This document shows positions 9,508-17,654 of a stretch of DNA of 64,000 bases, piece after piece (the first letter of the stretch is position 1; each line of letters opens with the position of its first letter). Origin of the DNA: Achromobacter spanius (GTDB lineage: Bacteria > Pseudomonadota > Gammaproteobacteria > Burkholderiales > Burkholderiaceae_B). The translations under genes and the position numbers were made by a program. The stretch lies in contig NZ_CP121261.1 of assembly GCF_029637605.1 (NCBI RefSeq), positions 5,580,001 through 5,644,000 on the forward strand, in the 5' to 3' direction. The notes beneath the pieces are model-generated. The model was not told the origin of the DNA. It saw nothing but the letters and a program-made list of their open reading frames with translations, and made no database searches.

Positions 9508-9933
9508 ATGCGGGTCACCTTACGTCAAATTGCGCACACACGTTCCGGCGACAAGGGCAACACCTCGAACATTGCGGTGATTGCCTACGAGCCGGATTTC
9601 TATCCCCACATCAAGCGGGCGCTCAGCGCGCAGGCGCTGCGTGCCATCTACAACGAGCAAGCGGTGCTGGGCCCGATCACGCGCTACGAGGTCGATGGCC
9701 TGGGCGTGCTGAATTTCGTGCTGGAAGGCGCGCTGGGGGGCGGGGTCTCGCGCAGCCTGGCGCTCGATAACTACGGCAAGTCCCTGGCCAGCGCCGTGCT
9801 GCGTTTTGAGCTGGACGTGCCGGACGCTTTGTTGCCGCTGTTGCGCGGGCCGGGTAAAGGCCACGGCCACGGCACCAAGGCCGCCACGTCAGCCACATCA
9901 GCCACGTCAGTTTCTCCGGACTTGGGAGCCTAG
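9508..9933 (+). CDS. AtuA-associated small domain protein
   Basis: A 141-residue protein beginning LRQIAHTRSGDKGNTSNIAV, the conserved start of the small C-terminal domain found fused to or next to AtuA proteins. The body ends near LLPLLRG; the tail is a His/Gly stretch followed by a short SATSATS repeat (imperfect 9-base repeats near 9891-9910). The start at 9508 has GAAGGAG upstream. It probably forms a complex with the preceding AtuA protein, which is inferred from adjacency. Confidence 0.8.
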   Translation: MRVTLRQIAHTRSGDKGNTSNIAVIAYEPDFYPHIKRALSAQALRAIYNEQAVLGPITRYEVDGLGVLNFVLEGALGGGVSRSLALDNYGKSLASAVLRFELDVPDALLPLLRGPGKGHGHGTKAATSATSATSVSPDLGA

Positions 9934-9936
9934 CCG

Positions 9937-10698
9937 ATGTTTGAAGATCTGAAATCCAAAACCGCGCTGGTGACCGGCGCCTACAGCGGGCTGGGGCGCC
10001 ATTTCTCGCTACGCCTGGCCGACGCGGGCGTGCGCGTGGCGCTATGCGGACGCCGCACTGAGCTGGGCCAGGAATTGGCGCGCGAAATCCGCGCCCAGGG
10101 CGGCCAGGCCTGCGTGGCGGGCATGGATGTCACGCGGCCCGACAGCGTGCAGGCGGCGTTCGAGCAGGTGGAAAGCGAACTGGGGCCGGTGGATATCGTG
10201 GTCAACAATGCCGGCGTTGCCATGACGCGCGCCGCGCTCGATATCTCGGAAACGGAATGGACGGGGCTGATCGACGTCAATCTCAACGGCGCCTGGCGTG
10301 TCGCCCAATGCGCGGCGCGCCACTTCCACGGCCGTGGCAGGCCGGGCGCGATTATCAATATCGCTTCCATCCTGGGCCAGCGCGTGGCCTCGCATGTGGC
10401 CGCCTACACCGCCGCCAAGGCCGGCCTGTTGCATCTGACCCGCGCGCTGGCGCTGGAGTGGGCGCGCCATGGTATTCGCGTCAACGCGCTGGCGCCTGGC
10501 TACATCGGCACGGACCTGAACCGCGAGTTCTTCGCCACGGAGGCCGGGGCGGCACTGATCAAGCGCATTCCGCAGCGGCGACTGGGCCGCATGGAAGACC
10601 TGGACGGCCCCTTGCTGCTGCTGGCCTCCGACGCCTCTGCCTACATGACCGGCGCCGTCATTGACGTGGACGGCGGCCATTTGACCAGTTCGCTCTGA
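9937..10698 (+). CDS. SDR family NAD(P)-dependent oxidoreductase
   Basis: A 253-residue classical short-chain dehydrogenase with cofactor motif TGAYSGLG, NNAG, a catalytic serine in NIASILG, YTAAK for the Tyr/Lys pair, and the DVDGG end motif. It probably oxidises a hydroxyacyl-CoA or alcohol intermediate of the pathway. It begins 3 bases after the previous stop, in the same operon. Confidence 0.92.
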   Translation: MFEDLKSKTALVTGAYSGLGRHFSLRLADAGVRVALCGRRTELGQELAREIRAQGGQACVAGMDVTRPDSVQAAFEQVESELGPVDIVVNNAGVAMTRAALDISETEWTGLIDVNLNGAWRVAQCAARHFHGRGRPGAIINIASILGQRVASHVAAYTAAKAGLLHLTRALALEWARHGIRVNALAPGYIGTDLNREFFATEAGAALIKRIPQRRLGRMEDLDGPLLLLASDASAYMTGAVIDVDGGHLTSSL

Positions 10699-10728
10699 AC
10701 CGAATCCCCCTTACCCGGAGACTAGAAC

Positions 10729-11955
10729 ATGGATTTTTCCCTGCCCCCAGAACTGGACGCCACCCGCCTGCGGGTACGCGCGTTCGTCGACCGTGAACTG
10801 ATTCCGCTGGAAGCCGACCGCGACAACTACGATGCCCACGAGAACATCGACGAGGCCTTGTTGGACCGCGTGCGCGCCAAGGCCCGCGAGGCAGGTCTGT
10901 GGGCCTTGCAGATGCCGCGCGAGCGAGGCGGCAAGGGGCTGCCCATGGTGGGCCTGGCCGCCTGCTACGAGGAAATGAACCGATCCATTTTTGGCCCGGC
11001 GGCCTTCAATGCCGCCGCGCCCGATGACGGCAATATGCGCGTGCTGGCGCAAGTGGCGCGGCCCGACCAGCAAGACCGCTGGCTGCAACCCATTATCGAC
11101 GGCAAGGTGCGCTCGTCTTTCGTGATGACCGAGCCCAGCCCCGGCAGCGGCTCCGATCCGTCCATGATGCGTACCACCGCCACCCGCAAGGGCGATAAAT
11201 GGGTCATCAACGGCCGCAAGTGGTTCATCACCGGGGCCGGCGCGGCGCAACACTTCATCCTGATCGCGCGGACCTCGGACGACACGCGCAAAGGCCTGTC
11301 CGCGTTCCTGTTCGACGCCAGTCAGCCGGGTTGGCGCATCGAGCGCCGCATACCGATCATGGGGCCCGAGGAACACGGCGGCCATTGCGAACTGGAATTC
11401 GACGGGCTTGAGATTCCCGACGAGAACCGCCTGATGAACGTGGGCGATGGCCTGAAGCTGACGCAGATCCGGCTGGGACCCGCGCGCCTTACGCATTGCA
11501 TGCGCTGGCTGGGCCTGGCGCGGCGGGCCATGGAGGTGGCGGTCGACTACGTGGGCGAGCGCAGCAGCTTCGGGCAGAAGCTGGCCGACCGCGAGGGCGT
11601 CCAGTGGCTGTTGGGCGACGCCGCCATGCAGATCGAAATCGGCCGGCTGCTCACCATGCGCGCGGCGGTCAAGCTGGATCAAGGGGAGTTTGCGCGCAAG
11701 GAAATCTCCATGGCCAAGATCGTCGTATCCGAGACCCTGCATAAGGTCGTGGACACTGCCTTGCAGCTCAACGGTGCCCGTGGCTATTCGAAGGACACGC
11801 CGCTGGAATGGATCTACCGCTACGCGCGCCAGGCTCGCCTGGTGGATGGTGCGTCGGAGGTGCACAAGATGGTGCTGGCGCGCCACCTGATGGATGAGGG
11901 CGATGCATTCTGGCGCTGGGACGATGCGGATGCCCTGCGCAAGGCCTTGGTATGA
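10729..11955 (+). CDS. Acyl-CoA dehydrogenase
   Basis: A 408-residue flavoprotein of the acyl-CoA dehydrogenase family with FVMTEPSPGSGSDPS (FAD/substrate region), WFITGAGAA and C-terminal LQLNGARGYSKDTPLEWIYRYAR. It would introduce a trans-2,3 double bond into an acyl-CoA. The stop overlaps the next start as ATGA. This dehydrogenase next to an APH-like kinase resembles the FadE/ACAD10-11 pairing, in which 4-hydroxyacyl-CoAs are phosphorylated. Confidence 0.93.
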   Translation: MDFSLPPELDATRLRVRAFVDRELIPLEADRDNYDAHENIDEALLDRVRAKAREAGLWALQMPRERGGKGLPMVGLAACYEEMNRSIFGPAAFNAAAPDDGNMRVLAQVARPDQQDRWLQPIIDGKVRSSFVMTEPSPGSGSDPSMMRTTATRKGDKWVINGRKWFITGAGAAQHFILIARTSDDTRKGLSAFLFDASQPGWRIERRIPIMGPEEHGGHCELEFDGLEIPDENRLMNVGDGLKLTQIRLGPARLTHCMRWLGLARRAMEVAVDYVGERSSFGQKLADREGVQWLLGDAAMQIEIGRLLTMRAAVKLDQGEFARKEISMAKIVVSETLHKVVDTALQLNGARGYSKDTPLEWIYRYARQARLVDGASEVHKMVLARHLMDEGDAFWRWDDADALRKALV

Positions 11956-13028
11956 GCGCGTACCCGCACTCGTCCGAGGCTGCCCCCGGTCACGCGCCCG
12001 ATTGGCTGCCGGCACTGGCCGCCTACCTGTCCGAACATGGCCTGTGCGACGCGCAGAGCCTGCGTGTCCGCCCGTTGACGGGGGGGCAGTCCAACCCCAC
12101 CTATTTGCTCGAGGACAAGGCCGGCGCGCGCGTGCTGCGCAAGCAGCCGCCCGGCGCGCTGTTGCCGTCCGCCCACGCCATCGACCGCGAGTACCGGGTC
12201 ATGGCCGCGCTGGCGGGCACGGATGTGCCGGTTCCGCGCATGCTGCACTACTGCGCTGATGCCGACGTGCTGGGCACGCCGTTCTACCTGATGAGCTATG
12301 CGCGGGGCCGCGTCTTCATGGACCCGGCCCTGCCCGGCCTGGAACCCGCCGAACGCGGCGCCCTGTATGTCGAAACGGGCCGTGTGCTGGCGACGCTGCA
12401 CGCCGTGGATCCCGCTGCCGTGGGGCTGGCGGACTATGGCCGGGCAGGGGATTTCTTCGCACGGCAAGTGGCCCGCTGGACGCGGCAGTACCGCGACACC
12501 GAGACCGCTGTCATCCCCGCCATGGACGCACTGATCGACTGGCTCCCACGGCACTTGCCCACGGACGATCAGACCCGTCTGGTGCACGGCGACTACCGAA
12601 TCGACAACCTGGTGTTCGATCCCCTGGCGCCGCGTGCCATCGCGCTGCTGGATTGGGAGCTGTCCACCTTGGGCCATCCCATGGCGGACCTGGCGTACCA
12701 CTGCATGTGCTGGCGGATCCCGCCGTCTCTGTGGCGGGGCATCGCGGGGCTGGACCTGGCGGCGCTTGGCATCCCCAGCGAAGCGGAGTTTGTCCGGTCG
12801 TACTGCCGCGCGCGTGGCATCGCGCCGCCGCCGAATTGGGATTTCTACCTGGCATATAGCTTCTTCCGCATCGCCGCCATCCTGCAAGGCGTCTACGCGC
12901 GCGCCTTGGCGGGCAACGCCGCCGCTGCCGATGGGAAGGAAATGGGCGCAAGGGTGGCCCCGCTGGCCGGACTCGGCTGGGACGCGGCCCAACGCGAGTC
13001 CGCGCGCCTGGCCAATTCCGCTTCCTAG
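11952..13028 (+). CDS. Phosphotransferase family protein (APH fold, ACAD10/11-like kinase)
   Basis: A 358-residue APH-fold protein: nucleotide-binding GGQSNPTYLL and VLRKQPPG, catalytic loop HGDYRIDNLVF, metal-binding LLDWE. APH-like proteins next to acyl-CoA dehydrogenases are related to the kinase domains of human ACAD10/11, which phosphorylate 4-hydroxyacyl-CoAs for later elimination. A role on a gamma-hydroxyacyl-CoA is inferred from the tight coupling (ATGA overlap), not shown. Confidence 0.88.
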   Translation: MSAYPHSSEAAPGHAPDWLPALAAYLSEHGLCDAQSLRVRPLTGGQSNPTYLLEDKAGARVLRKQPPGALLPSAHAIDREYRVMAALAGTDVPVPRMLHYCADADVLGTPFYLMSYARGRVFMDPALPGLEPAERGALYVETGRVLATLHAVDPAAVGLADYGRAGDFFARQVARWTRQYRDTETAVIPAMDALIDWLPRHLPTDDQTRLVHGDYRIDNLVFDPLAPRAIALLDWELSTLGHPMADLAYHCMCWRIPPSLWRGIAGLDLAALGIPSEAEFVRSYCRARGIAPPPNWDFYLAYSFFRIAAILQGVYARALAGNAAAADGKEMGARVAPLAGLGWDAAQRESARLANSAS

Positions 13029-13037
13029 GAGATTGCA

Positions 13038-14660
13038 ATGACCGCCATTCCGTCCGACATGCCGCGCAACCCCGCCAACCACGTCGCGCTGACGCCGCTG
13101 GGCTTCCTGCAATGGGCGGCCAGCGTGTATCCGGAGCGTGCCGCCTTGTTGCACGGCGAACGCAGCCAAAGCTGGGGCGAGACCTATGGGCGCTGCCGCC
13201 AGTTGGCGGCTGCCTTGCAAGACTGGGGAGTGGGTCGCGGCGATGTCGTCGCCATCCTGGCGCCGAATGTGCCGGCGCTGTACGAGGCGCATTTCGGCAT
13301 CCCGATGGCCGGCGGCGTGCTGAACGCGCTGAACACGCGGCTGGATGCGCGCGCGCTTGCCTTCATCCTGGAGCATGGGGCCGCTAAGGTGTTGCTGTAC
13401 GACAGCGAGTACGCCGACCTGGTGCGTGACGTGCTGGCGTGCCTGCCCACGCCACCCAGGACAGTGCGCATCGAAGACGCCGAATATCGGGGGGCTCATG
13501 GCGAGCTGGGCGAAGCCGAGTACGAGTCCTGGCTGGCGGCACAGTCCACCGATGCGCCGTGGGACTGGCCCGAGGACGAATGGCAAAGCCTTAGCCTGAA
13601 CTACACCTCGGGCACGACCGGCGATCCTAAGGGTGTGGTCTATCACCACCGGGGCGCGTACCTCAATGCCACCGGCAACGTCCTGAGCTGTGGCATGCCG
13701 CCGCACTCGGTGTATCTCTGGACCCTGCCCATGTTTCATTGCAATGGCTGGTGCTTTCCCTGGACCATGGCGGCGTTGGCCGGCACTAACGTCTGTTTGC
13801 GCCGCGTCGAGCCCGAGGCGATCTTCCAGGCGATCGAGCGCAGTCGCGTGGGCTTCTTTTGTGCGGCCCCCGTGGTGCTGAACATGCTGATCAACGCGCC
13901 CGCCGCCCTGCGGCGTCGTGCCACACACCCTGTTCAGGCCATGACCGGTGGCGCGGCCCCGCCCGCCGCGGTGATCGAAGCCATGGAACAGTTGGGCATG
14001 GGCGTGACGCACCTGTACGGTCTGACTGAAACCTATGGGCCGTCCATCAGTTGTGCCTGGCACGAGGAATGGGACGCGCTGCCGCTACAGCAGCGCGCCG
14101 CGCTGAAGGCTCGCATCGGCGTGCGCAAGGTCAACCTGGAGGCGGTGCAAGTGGTGGACGATGCCATGCGGCCGGTTCCCGCCGACGGCGCCACGCTTGG
14201 CGAGATCGTGCTGCGAGGCAATACGCTCATGAAGGGATACCTGCGCAACCCGCAAGCCACCGCCGAGGCGTTCGCCGGTGGCTGGTTCCATTCGGGCGAC
14301 CTGGGGGTGGTGCATGCCGACGGCTATATCGAAATCAAGGACCGGGCCAAAGACATCATCATTTCAGGCGGCGAGAATATCTCCACCCTGGAAATCGAAA
14401 ACGTCCTGTATCGGCACCCCGACGTGCTGGAAGCCGCCGTGGTGGCCCGTCCGGATGCCGTGTGGGGCGAAACACCCTGCGCTTTTGTCACGCTGAAACC
14501 GGGGTCCGTCTGCGGGGCGGAGGATGTTGTCCGGTATTGCCGCGAACACTTGGCGCGCTTCAAGGCGCCGCGCACCGTGATCTTCGGCGATCTGCCGAAG
14601 ACCGCAACGGGAAAAATCCAGAAGTTTGTCCTGCGAACCCGCGCCAGCCAGCTTGGCTGA
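13038..14660 (+). CDS. AMP-forming acyl-CoA synthetase
   Basis: A 540-residue ANL-superfamily ligase with the P-loop YTSGTTGDPKGVVY, LYGLTETYGP, the hinge region DRAKDIIISGGENIS and the catalytic lysine in TATGKIQKF. It activates a fatty or related acid to its CoA ester with ATP giving AMP. It is the last gene of the cluster; the tRNA-derived terminator at 14695-14718 lies just after it. The cluster thus holds two chemically different CoA ligases (see 4955). Confidence 0.93.
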   Translation: MTAIPSDMPRNPANHVALTPLGFLQWAASVYPERAALLHGERSQSWGETYGRCRQLAAALQDWGVGRGDVVAILAPNVPALYEAHFGIPMAGGVLNALNTRLDARALAFILEHGAAKVLLYDSEYADLVRDVLACLPTPPRTVRIEDAEYRGAHGELGEAEYESWLAAQSTDAPWDWPEDEWQSLSLNYTSGTTGDPKGVVYHHRGAYLNATGNVLSCGMPPHSVYLWTLPMFHCNGWCFPWTMAALAGTNVCLRRVEPEAIFQAIERSRVGFFCAAPVVLNMLINAPAALRRRATHPVQAMTGGAAPPAAVIEAMEQLGMGVTHLYGLTETYGPSISCAWHEEWDALPLQQRAALKARIGVRKVNLEAVQVVDDAMRPVPADGATLGEIVLRGNTLMKGYLRNPQATAEAFAGGWFHSGDLGVVHADGYIEIKDRAKDIIISGGENISTLEIENVLYRHPDVLEAAVVARPDAVWGETPCAFVTLKPGSVCGAEDVVRYCREHLARFKAPRTVIFGDLPKTATGKIQKFVLRTRASQLG

Positions 14661-14694
14661 TCGTGCCTACCCCCGCACCGCGCCAGAAAACAAA

Positions 14695-14718
14695 AAGGCC
14701 CGCATCGCTGCGAGCCTT
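14695..14718 (-). terminator. Displaced tRNA-Cys terminator copy
   Basis: On the minus strand a 10-pair stem (one G-U) with a GCGA loop is followed by TTTTTG. It is the same as 61259-61282, and lies in the left att repeat. It may also shield the end of the catabolic cluster from leftward prophage transcription. Confidence 0.75.
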
Positions 14719-14726
14719 AAAGATAC

Positions 14727-14771
14727 TGGAGGCGCAAGCCGGAATCGAACCGACGTACACGGATTTGCAAT
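14727..14771 (-). pseudogene. 3' fragment of tRNA-Cys (GCA)
   Basis: The 45 bases match the 3' half of the intact tRNA-Cys at 61291-61364, from the CCA end through the T arm to the anticodon. The 5' half is absent here, so it is a remnant created by prophage integration at the anticodon loop. Confidence 0.92.
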
Positions 14772-14780
14772 GCTTTATTG

Positions 14781-14796
14781 CTGTCTAAGCATACAG
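14781..14796. promoter_or_regulatory. GCTGT-N8-ACAGC-type palindrome just inside attL
   Basis: CTGT-N8-ACAG occurs 10 bases inside the left repeat, within GCTGT...ACAGC. A matching palindrome lies inside attR at 61193-61208. It lies downstream of int, not before a gene, so an integrase/excisionase arm site is more likely than a LexA operator. Function is inferred from position only. Confidence 0.45.
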
Positions 14797-14868
14797 CGGT
14801 TTACGGCGGCTCCCTAGGGAGGGCCCCCGCAAAATTCGCCATCTAGACCACCGAAAACACGCCGATGG

Positions 14869-15855
14869 TCAAATTTCCCCCACACCTTTTCGCGGCGTTT
14901 TCTGGGCGGAAATCTGCAGAAGCGCTGCCTGAAGAGAGTCGGTCGCCAGGTGCGCATAGCGCGCGGTGGAGGCGGTGGACTTGTGCCCCAGCACCTTGCC
15001 GACCGTGTACAGCGGAACCCCAGCTTGGACCATATTGCTCGCCGTGCTGTGGCGCAAGTCATGCAGCGTCAGTTCTGGGCGCCCAATCGCTGCCGCACCC
15101 TTCTTGAGCCAGATCATCAGAGAACGATAGCTGATCTTCGGGGGTAGGTGCTTGCGGGCATAGTGCGCGACTTTCCCCATTACCGGGACATTGCGCGGCT
15201 CGCCGTTCTTGGTGTCAGTCAGAACGAAGTGGTCGCCCTGCACTTTGGCCGACCAAATCTCACCCCGGCGCATCCCAGAATAGAAGGCGATGAGCAAAAG
15301 CGCCCGCGCCTGCCGGTTGCTGATCTTGCGGCACATCCTGAGCATCCAGGGCCGAGTGACGTAGCTGCGGCGTTCGTTGCTCACTTCCGGCAGGGATACA
15401 TGCGATGCCGGGTCTGGGATATCCAGGCGTCGGTCTTTCCAGAGACACCGACATGCAGCCCGGATAAGAGCGATACGCTGCTTCATGGTGGCTGGCCTCC
15501 ACTGTCCCGCTTCCTTTTCCTGGATATCGCGCGAAACGTCGGCCAACTCGTTCAGACGCTTGCCGGAGTAGTAGGAAGCCGCTGCGGCTAAATGTCGCGC
15601 CGCGTGCATGTGCGACTTCAATTCCTTCTTGGTTTCCAGGTAGTGCCTGACGGCGGTGTCAATGAGTGGGACGACCTTCTCAATCCCCTGGGCTATCGCA
15701 TAGAGGCGGCCGCTTTCCTCCCGGTCGAACTTGTCCGCCTGGGCTTGATTCCAAGCCTTTGGAAGTAGCTTTGTAGCCCGGACTCTTCGGCCTTCAATGA
15801 GGCGGTCGAACTCATAGCGATATCGACGGCGGCTTTTATCGAAGTAGATCGACAT
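14869..15855 (-). CDS. int: Phage integrase, tyrosine recombinase
   Basis: A 328-residue tyrosine recombinase. It has an N-terminal arm-binding part (YRYEFDRLIEGRRVRATK), a SAM-like core-binding region, and the catalytic domain with GMRRGE (first Arg), HDLRHS (His-x-x-Arg), GHKS and the nucleophile in ARYAHL. It catalyses integration at and excision from the tRNA-Cys site. It lies 98 bases from attL, as is usual. Its start lies inside the excisionase-like gene (163-base overlap). Confidence 0.93.
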   Translation of the reverse strand: MSIYFDKSRRRYRYEFDRLIEGRRVRATKLLPKAWNQAQADKFDREESGRLYAIAQGIEKVVPLIDTAVRHYLETKKELKSHMHAARHLAAAASYYSGKRLNELADVSRDIQEKEAGQWRPATMKQRIALIRAACRCLWKDRRLDIPDPASHVSLPEVSNERRSYVTRPWMLRMCRKISNRQARALLLIAFYSGMRRGEIWSAKVQGDHFVLTDTKNGEPRNVPVMGKVAHYARKHLPPKISYRSLMIWLKKGAAAIGRPELTLHDLRHSTASNMVQAGVPLYTVGKVLGHKSTASTARYAHLATDSLQAALLQISAQKTPRKGVGEI

Positions 15856-16010
15856 TGCTGTTCGTACTCCTGAATGTCAATTTCATTAAACCGGATGAGT
15901 CGACCAATCCTCGTACATGGGATCGGGCCACCCGGGGCGGCGAGCTGGCGCGCTTTGCTTTGGCTGATTTGCCAACGGTTGGCCAGATCGGCAGGCGTGA
16001 GGATAGTCAT
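15693..16010 (-). CDS. Excisionase-like helix-turn-helix protein
   Basis: A 105-residue protein beginning ILTPADLANRWQISQSKARQLA and CTRIGRLIRFNEIDIQEYEQ, the pattern of MerR/excisionase-type winged helix proteins that bind beside the att core and direct excision. The C-terminal part, past residue 50, overlaps the integrase start in another frame. Position next to int supports a Xis role. Confidence 0.75.
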   Translation of the reverse strand: MTILTPADLANRWQISQSKARQLAAPGGPIPCTRIGRLIRFNEIDIQEYEQQCRSTSIKAAVDIAMSSTASLKAEESGLQSYFQRLGIKPRRTSSTGRKAAASMR

Positions 16011-16017
16011 ATCGCCT

Positions 16018-16045
16018 CCAAAACGAAGCCCGCGCTAGGCGGGCT
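16018..16045 (-). terminator. Intrinsic terminator or attenuator before xis/int
   Basis: Minus-strand stem of 7 G/C-rich pairs (AGCCCGC / GCGGGCT) with a 5-base loop, followed by TTCGTTTT. It would limit read-through of the early operon into xis and int, a common way to reduce excision functions. Confidence 0.6.
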
Positions 16046-16096
16046 GTTTCATCCAATTCTTGCGGGTGGTTCTGAGCATCTGCTCCATAACGTCAG

Positions 16097-16552
16097 TCAT
16101 GCTAGTAACTGCTTTGCATCCTTGTAGTTCTGGTATGTCAGGCCGATGGTCCCGTCTACCTTGATGAAGTTGGCCATTTGTTCCGGCAGCATGTCGGAGT
16201 CGTCGTCAATGATGACGTACTTCTCGACGCCAGGGTGCTCGGTTAGCCATCGCTCGATTTCAAGACCTCGGCACCCCGGTAGCTGCGGGGTGGCGCTGCT
16301 GATGGCATAACCGAGGAATGAAGCCAGTTCGGTGATGCGTTCCTGGTCCATGCCAATCCGCCACGTAGAGCTGAGAACTACGTGAGCCTCGGTTTCGGCT
16401 ACGAGGCGAGCCATCAGCTTGACGGCCACCTGGTCAAACTTCTCCCAGTCACCCTCCATGTTCTTGTCCTTTGGCCATGGATACCCGCCAAATGCGACCG
16501 CCGACCTGAAGCTGTTCAACACGCCATCGATATCAAGAAATAGAACTTTCAC
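16097..16552 (-). CDS. HAD-like phosphatase domain protein
   Basis: A 151-residue protein with the HAD motif I FLDIDGVLNS at the N terminus, motif II in VVLSSTWR and the acidic motif IIDDDSDM. This set matches small phage/bacterial HAD proteins of the type associated with RNA repair (HAD_SAK-like). Substrate unknown. It overlaps the upstream gene by 4 bases (16549-16552), so it belongs to the leftward early operon. Confidence 0.8.
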   Translation of the reverse strand: MKVLFLDIDGVLNSFRSAVAFGGYPWPKDKNMEGDWEKFDQVAVKLMARLVAETEAHVVLSSTWRIGMDQERITELASFLGYAISSATPQLPGCRGLEIERWLTEHPGVEKYVIIDDDSDMLPEQMANFIKVDGTIGLTYQNYKDAKQLLA

Positions 16553-16725
16553 GTTTCCTCCTTCTCCGGATTAGCCTTCACCCAAGCCCTGGCCCACCGC
16601 TCCATCAGTACGCCCGCATGCGCCCAGTTCTCGGCCTGGCGGTCGATCAAGTGGAATGCGACAGCGGGGTCGATCTTGGCCCAGTCTTTCGGGTCGCCTA
16701 GGTCGATTTCGGGGAGCATGGTCAT
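16549..16725 (-). CDS. Small hypothetical phage protein
   Basis: A 58-residue acidic/Trp-rich protein (MTMLPEIDLGDPKDWAKI). ATG 16725 overlaps the stop of the previous gene as ATGA, and its stop overlaps the next start, so translational coupling supports it being real. No family recognised. Confidence 0.6.
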   Translation of the reverse strand: MTMLPEIDLGDPKDWAKIDPAVAFHLIDRQAENWAHAGVLMERWARAWVKANPEKEET

Positions 16726-16994
16726 GGGGATTCCTTGGCTGCGGCGCGCAGGGTGGCCAGATACTGATCCACCCATTCCTGATGATTGCGGACTGCGCCC
16801 GTGTTGTCTTGATTAGCTCGGATCACCGCCCCGCAAACCGACGAGGAGTCGCGCAGCAAGTCAACGGCTAGGGCGAGCGCTTTCGCCATCGCCACCAGCG
16901 CATCCCGCTCGGCTCGCGACAGGGTGACCGCTTCGCCAAACGGCTTACAGCACGTAGGCCGCTGCGCGATGGCTTCGATTTCTTCGTTCGTCAT
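16722..16994 (-). CDS. Hypothetical phage early protein
   Basis: A 90-residue protein (MTNEEIEAIAQRPTCC...) with helical, Ala/Leu-rich middle. ATG 16994 overlaps the preceding stop (ATGA); a longer upstream frame is rejected for this reason. No recognised function. Confidence 0.6.
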   Translation of the reverse strand: MTNEEIEAIAQRPTCCKPFGEAVTLSRAERDALVAMAKALALAVDLLRDSSSVCGAVIRANQDNTGAVRNHQEWVDQYLATLRAAAKESP

Positions 16995-17299
16995 GATTGC
17001 TCCGTTAATGACGCGTTGGCGCTTCGGCTGCTCGATATATGCGCTGCCATGCCGTAAGCCCATTTGGCGCAGTAGTCGGTATGCCCGCAGGCTGATTGCT
17101 CCGCCTTTAGAACTGCTGCGATCGTCGGTACGTCCAGGCCATGCTTCTGGGCGTAATCGCGCGAAGCTGCCCATACTGCGTTCCGCTCCGCCTCCACCCA
17201 CTCATCTACAGACCGCGATGGGCGGCTCAATGATTCGGCCACCAGGGCGTCATAGATCGTCCTGGCCGGCTCACTTGTCGGGCGCCAGTGATCAGCCAT
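16991..17299 (-). CDS. Hypothetical phage early protein
   Basis: A 102-residue protein (MADHWRPTSEPARTIYDALVAE). It contains the segment SRPSRSVDEWVEAERNAVWA, and a CGHTDYCAKWAYG stretch with paired cysteines. The start overlaps the upstream gene's end by 8 bases and the stop overlaps the next ATG. Function unknown. Confidence 0.6.
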   Translation of the reverse strand: MADHWRPTSEPARTIYDALVAESLSRPSRSVDEWVEAERNAVWAASRDYAQKHGLDVPTIAAVLKAEQSACGHTDYCAKWAYGMAAHISSSRSANASLTEQS

Positions 17300-17654
17300 G
17301 TCCGCCTCCGTCCGTGCGGGGGTGCATCTTCCGATAAAGCTCGGTCAGGCGGTCCTGATTCCGGCTTTCGTCCAACACCGCCAGCTCCGCTTGCGCCTGG
17401 AGAACCAAGTCGTGCAGATCTGGCGGGACGTTATCCAGGCCACCGTCTGCCAGGCGGGTTTCACGGGCCTTAATAACTGCGTTGGCCAAGTTCTTGAGGG
17501 AGTCGCCGAACTCGCGAGCGCGCCGGTTCTCGCGCTGCAACTCTCGGTCCAGCAGGAACAGGTCGCCCTTCATCTGATCTGCTTCGTCTGGCGCAGCCGG
17601 GCACCTGCACGACGCCGGCCAGCAGCGCCAGCACTCTCCGGTGAATACGCTCAT
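17292..17654 (-). CDS. Hypothetical phage early protein, Cys-rich N terminus
   Basis: A 120-residue protein starting MSVFTGECWRCWPASCRC, a cysteine cluster that could bind zinc, followed by a charged helical region (DRELQRENRRAREFGDSLKNL) that may be coiled coil. The start codon shares one base with the previous stop (TGATG). Unknown function. Confidence 0.6.
   Translation of the reverse strand: MSVFTGECWRCWPASCRCPAAPDEADQMKGDLFLLDRELQRENRRAREFGDSLKNLANAVIKARETRLADGGLDNVPPDLHDLVLQAQAELAVLDESRNQDRLTELYRKMHPRTDGGGHG

Larger units (their letters stand above)
14676..14771. repeat. attL: left 96-base direct repeat
   Basis: Identical over 96 bases to 61240-61335; identity stops at base 14772 (G versus C on the right) and before 14676. 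It contains the 3' 45 bases of tRNA-Cys and that gene's terminator. The left copy is probably the original chromosomal 3' end, displaced by the phage-borne copy now at the right. Confidence 0.93.
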
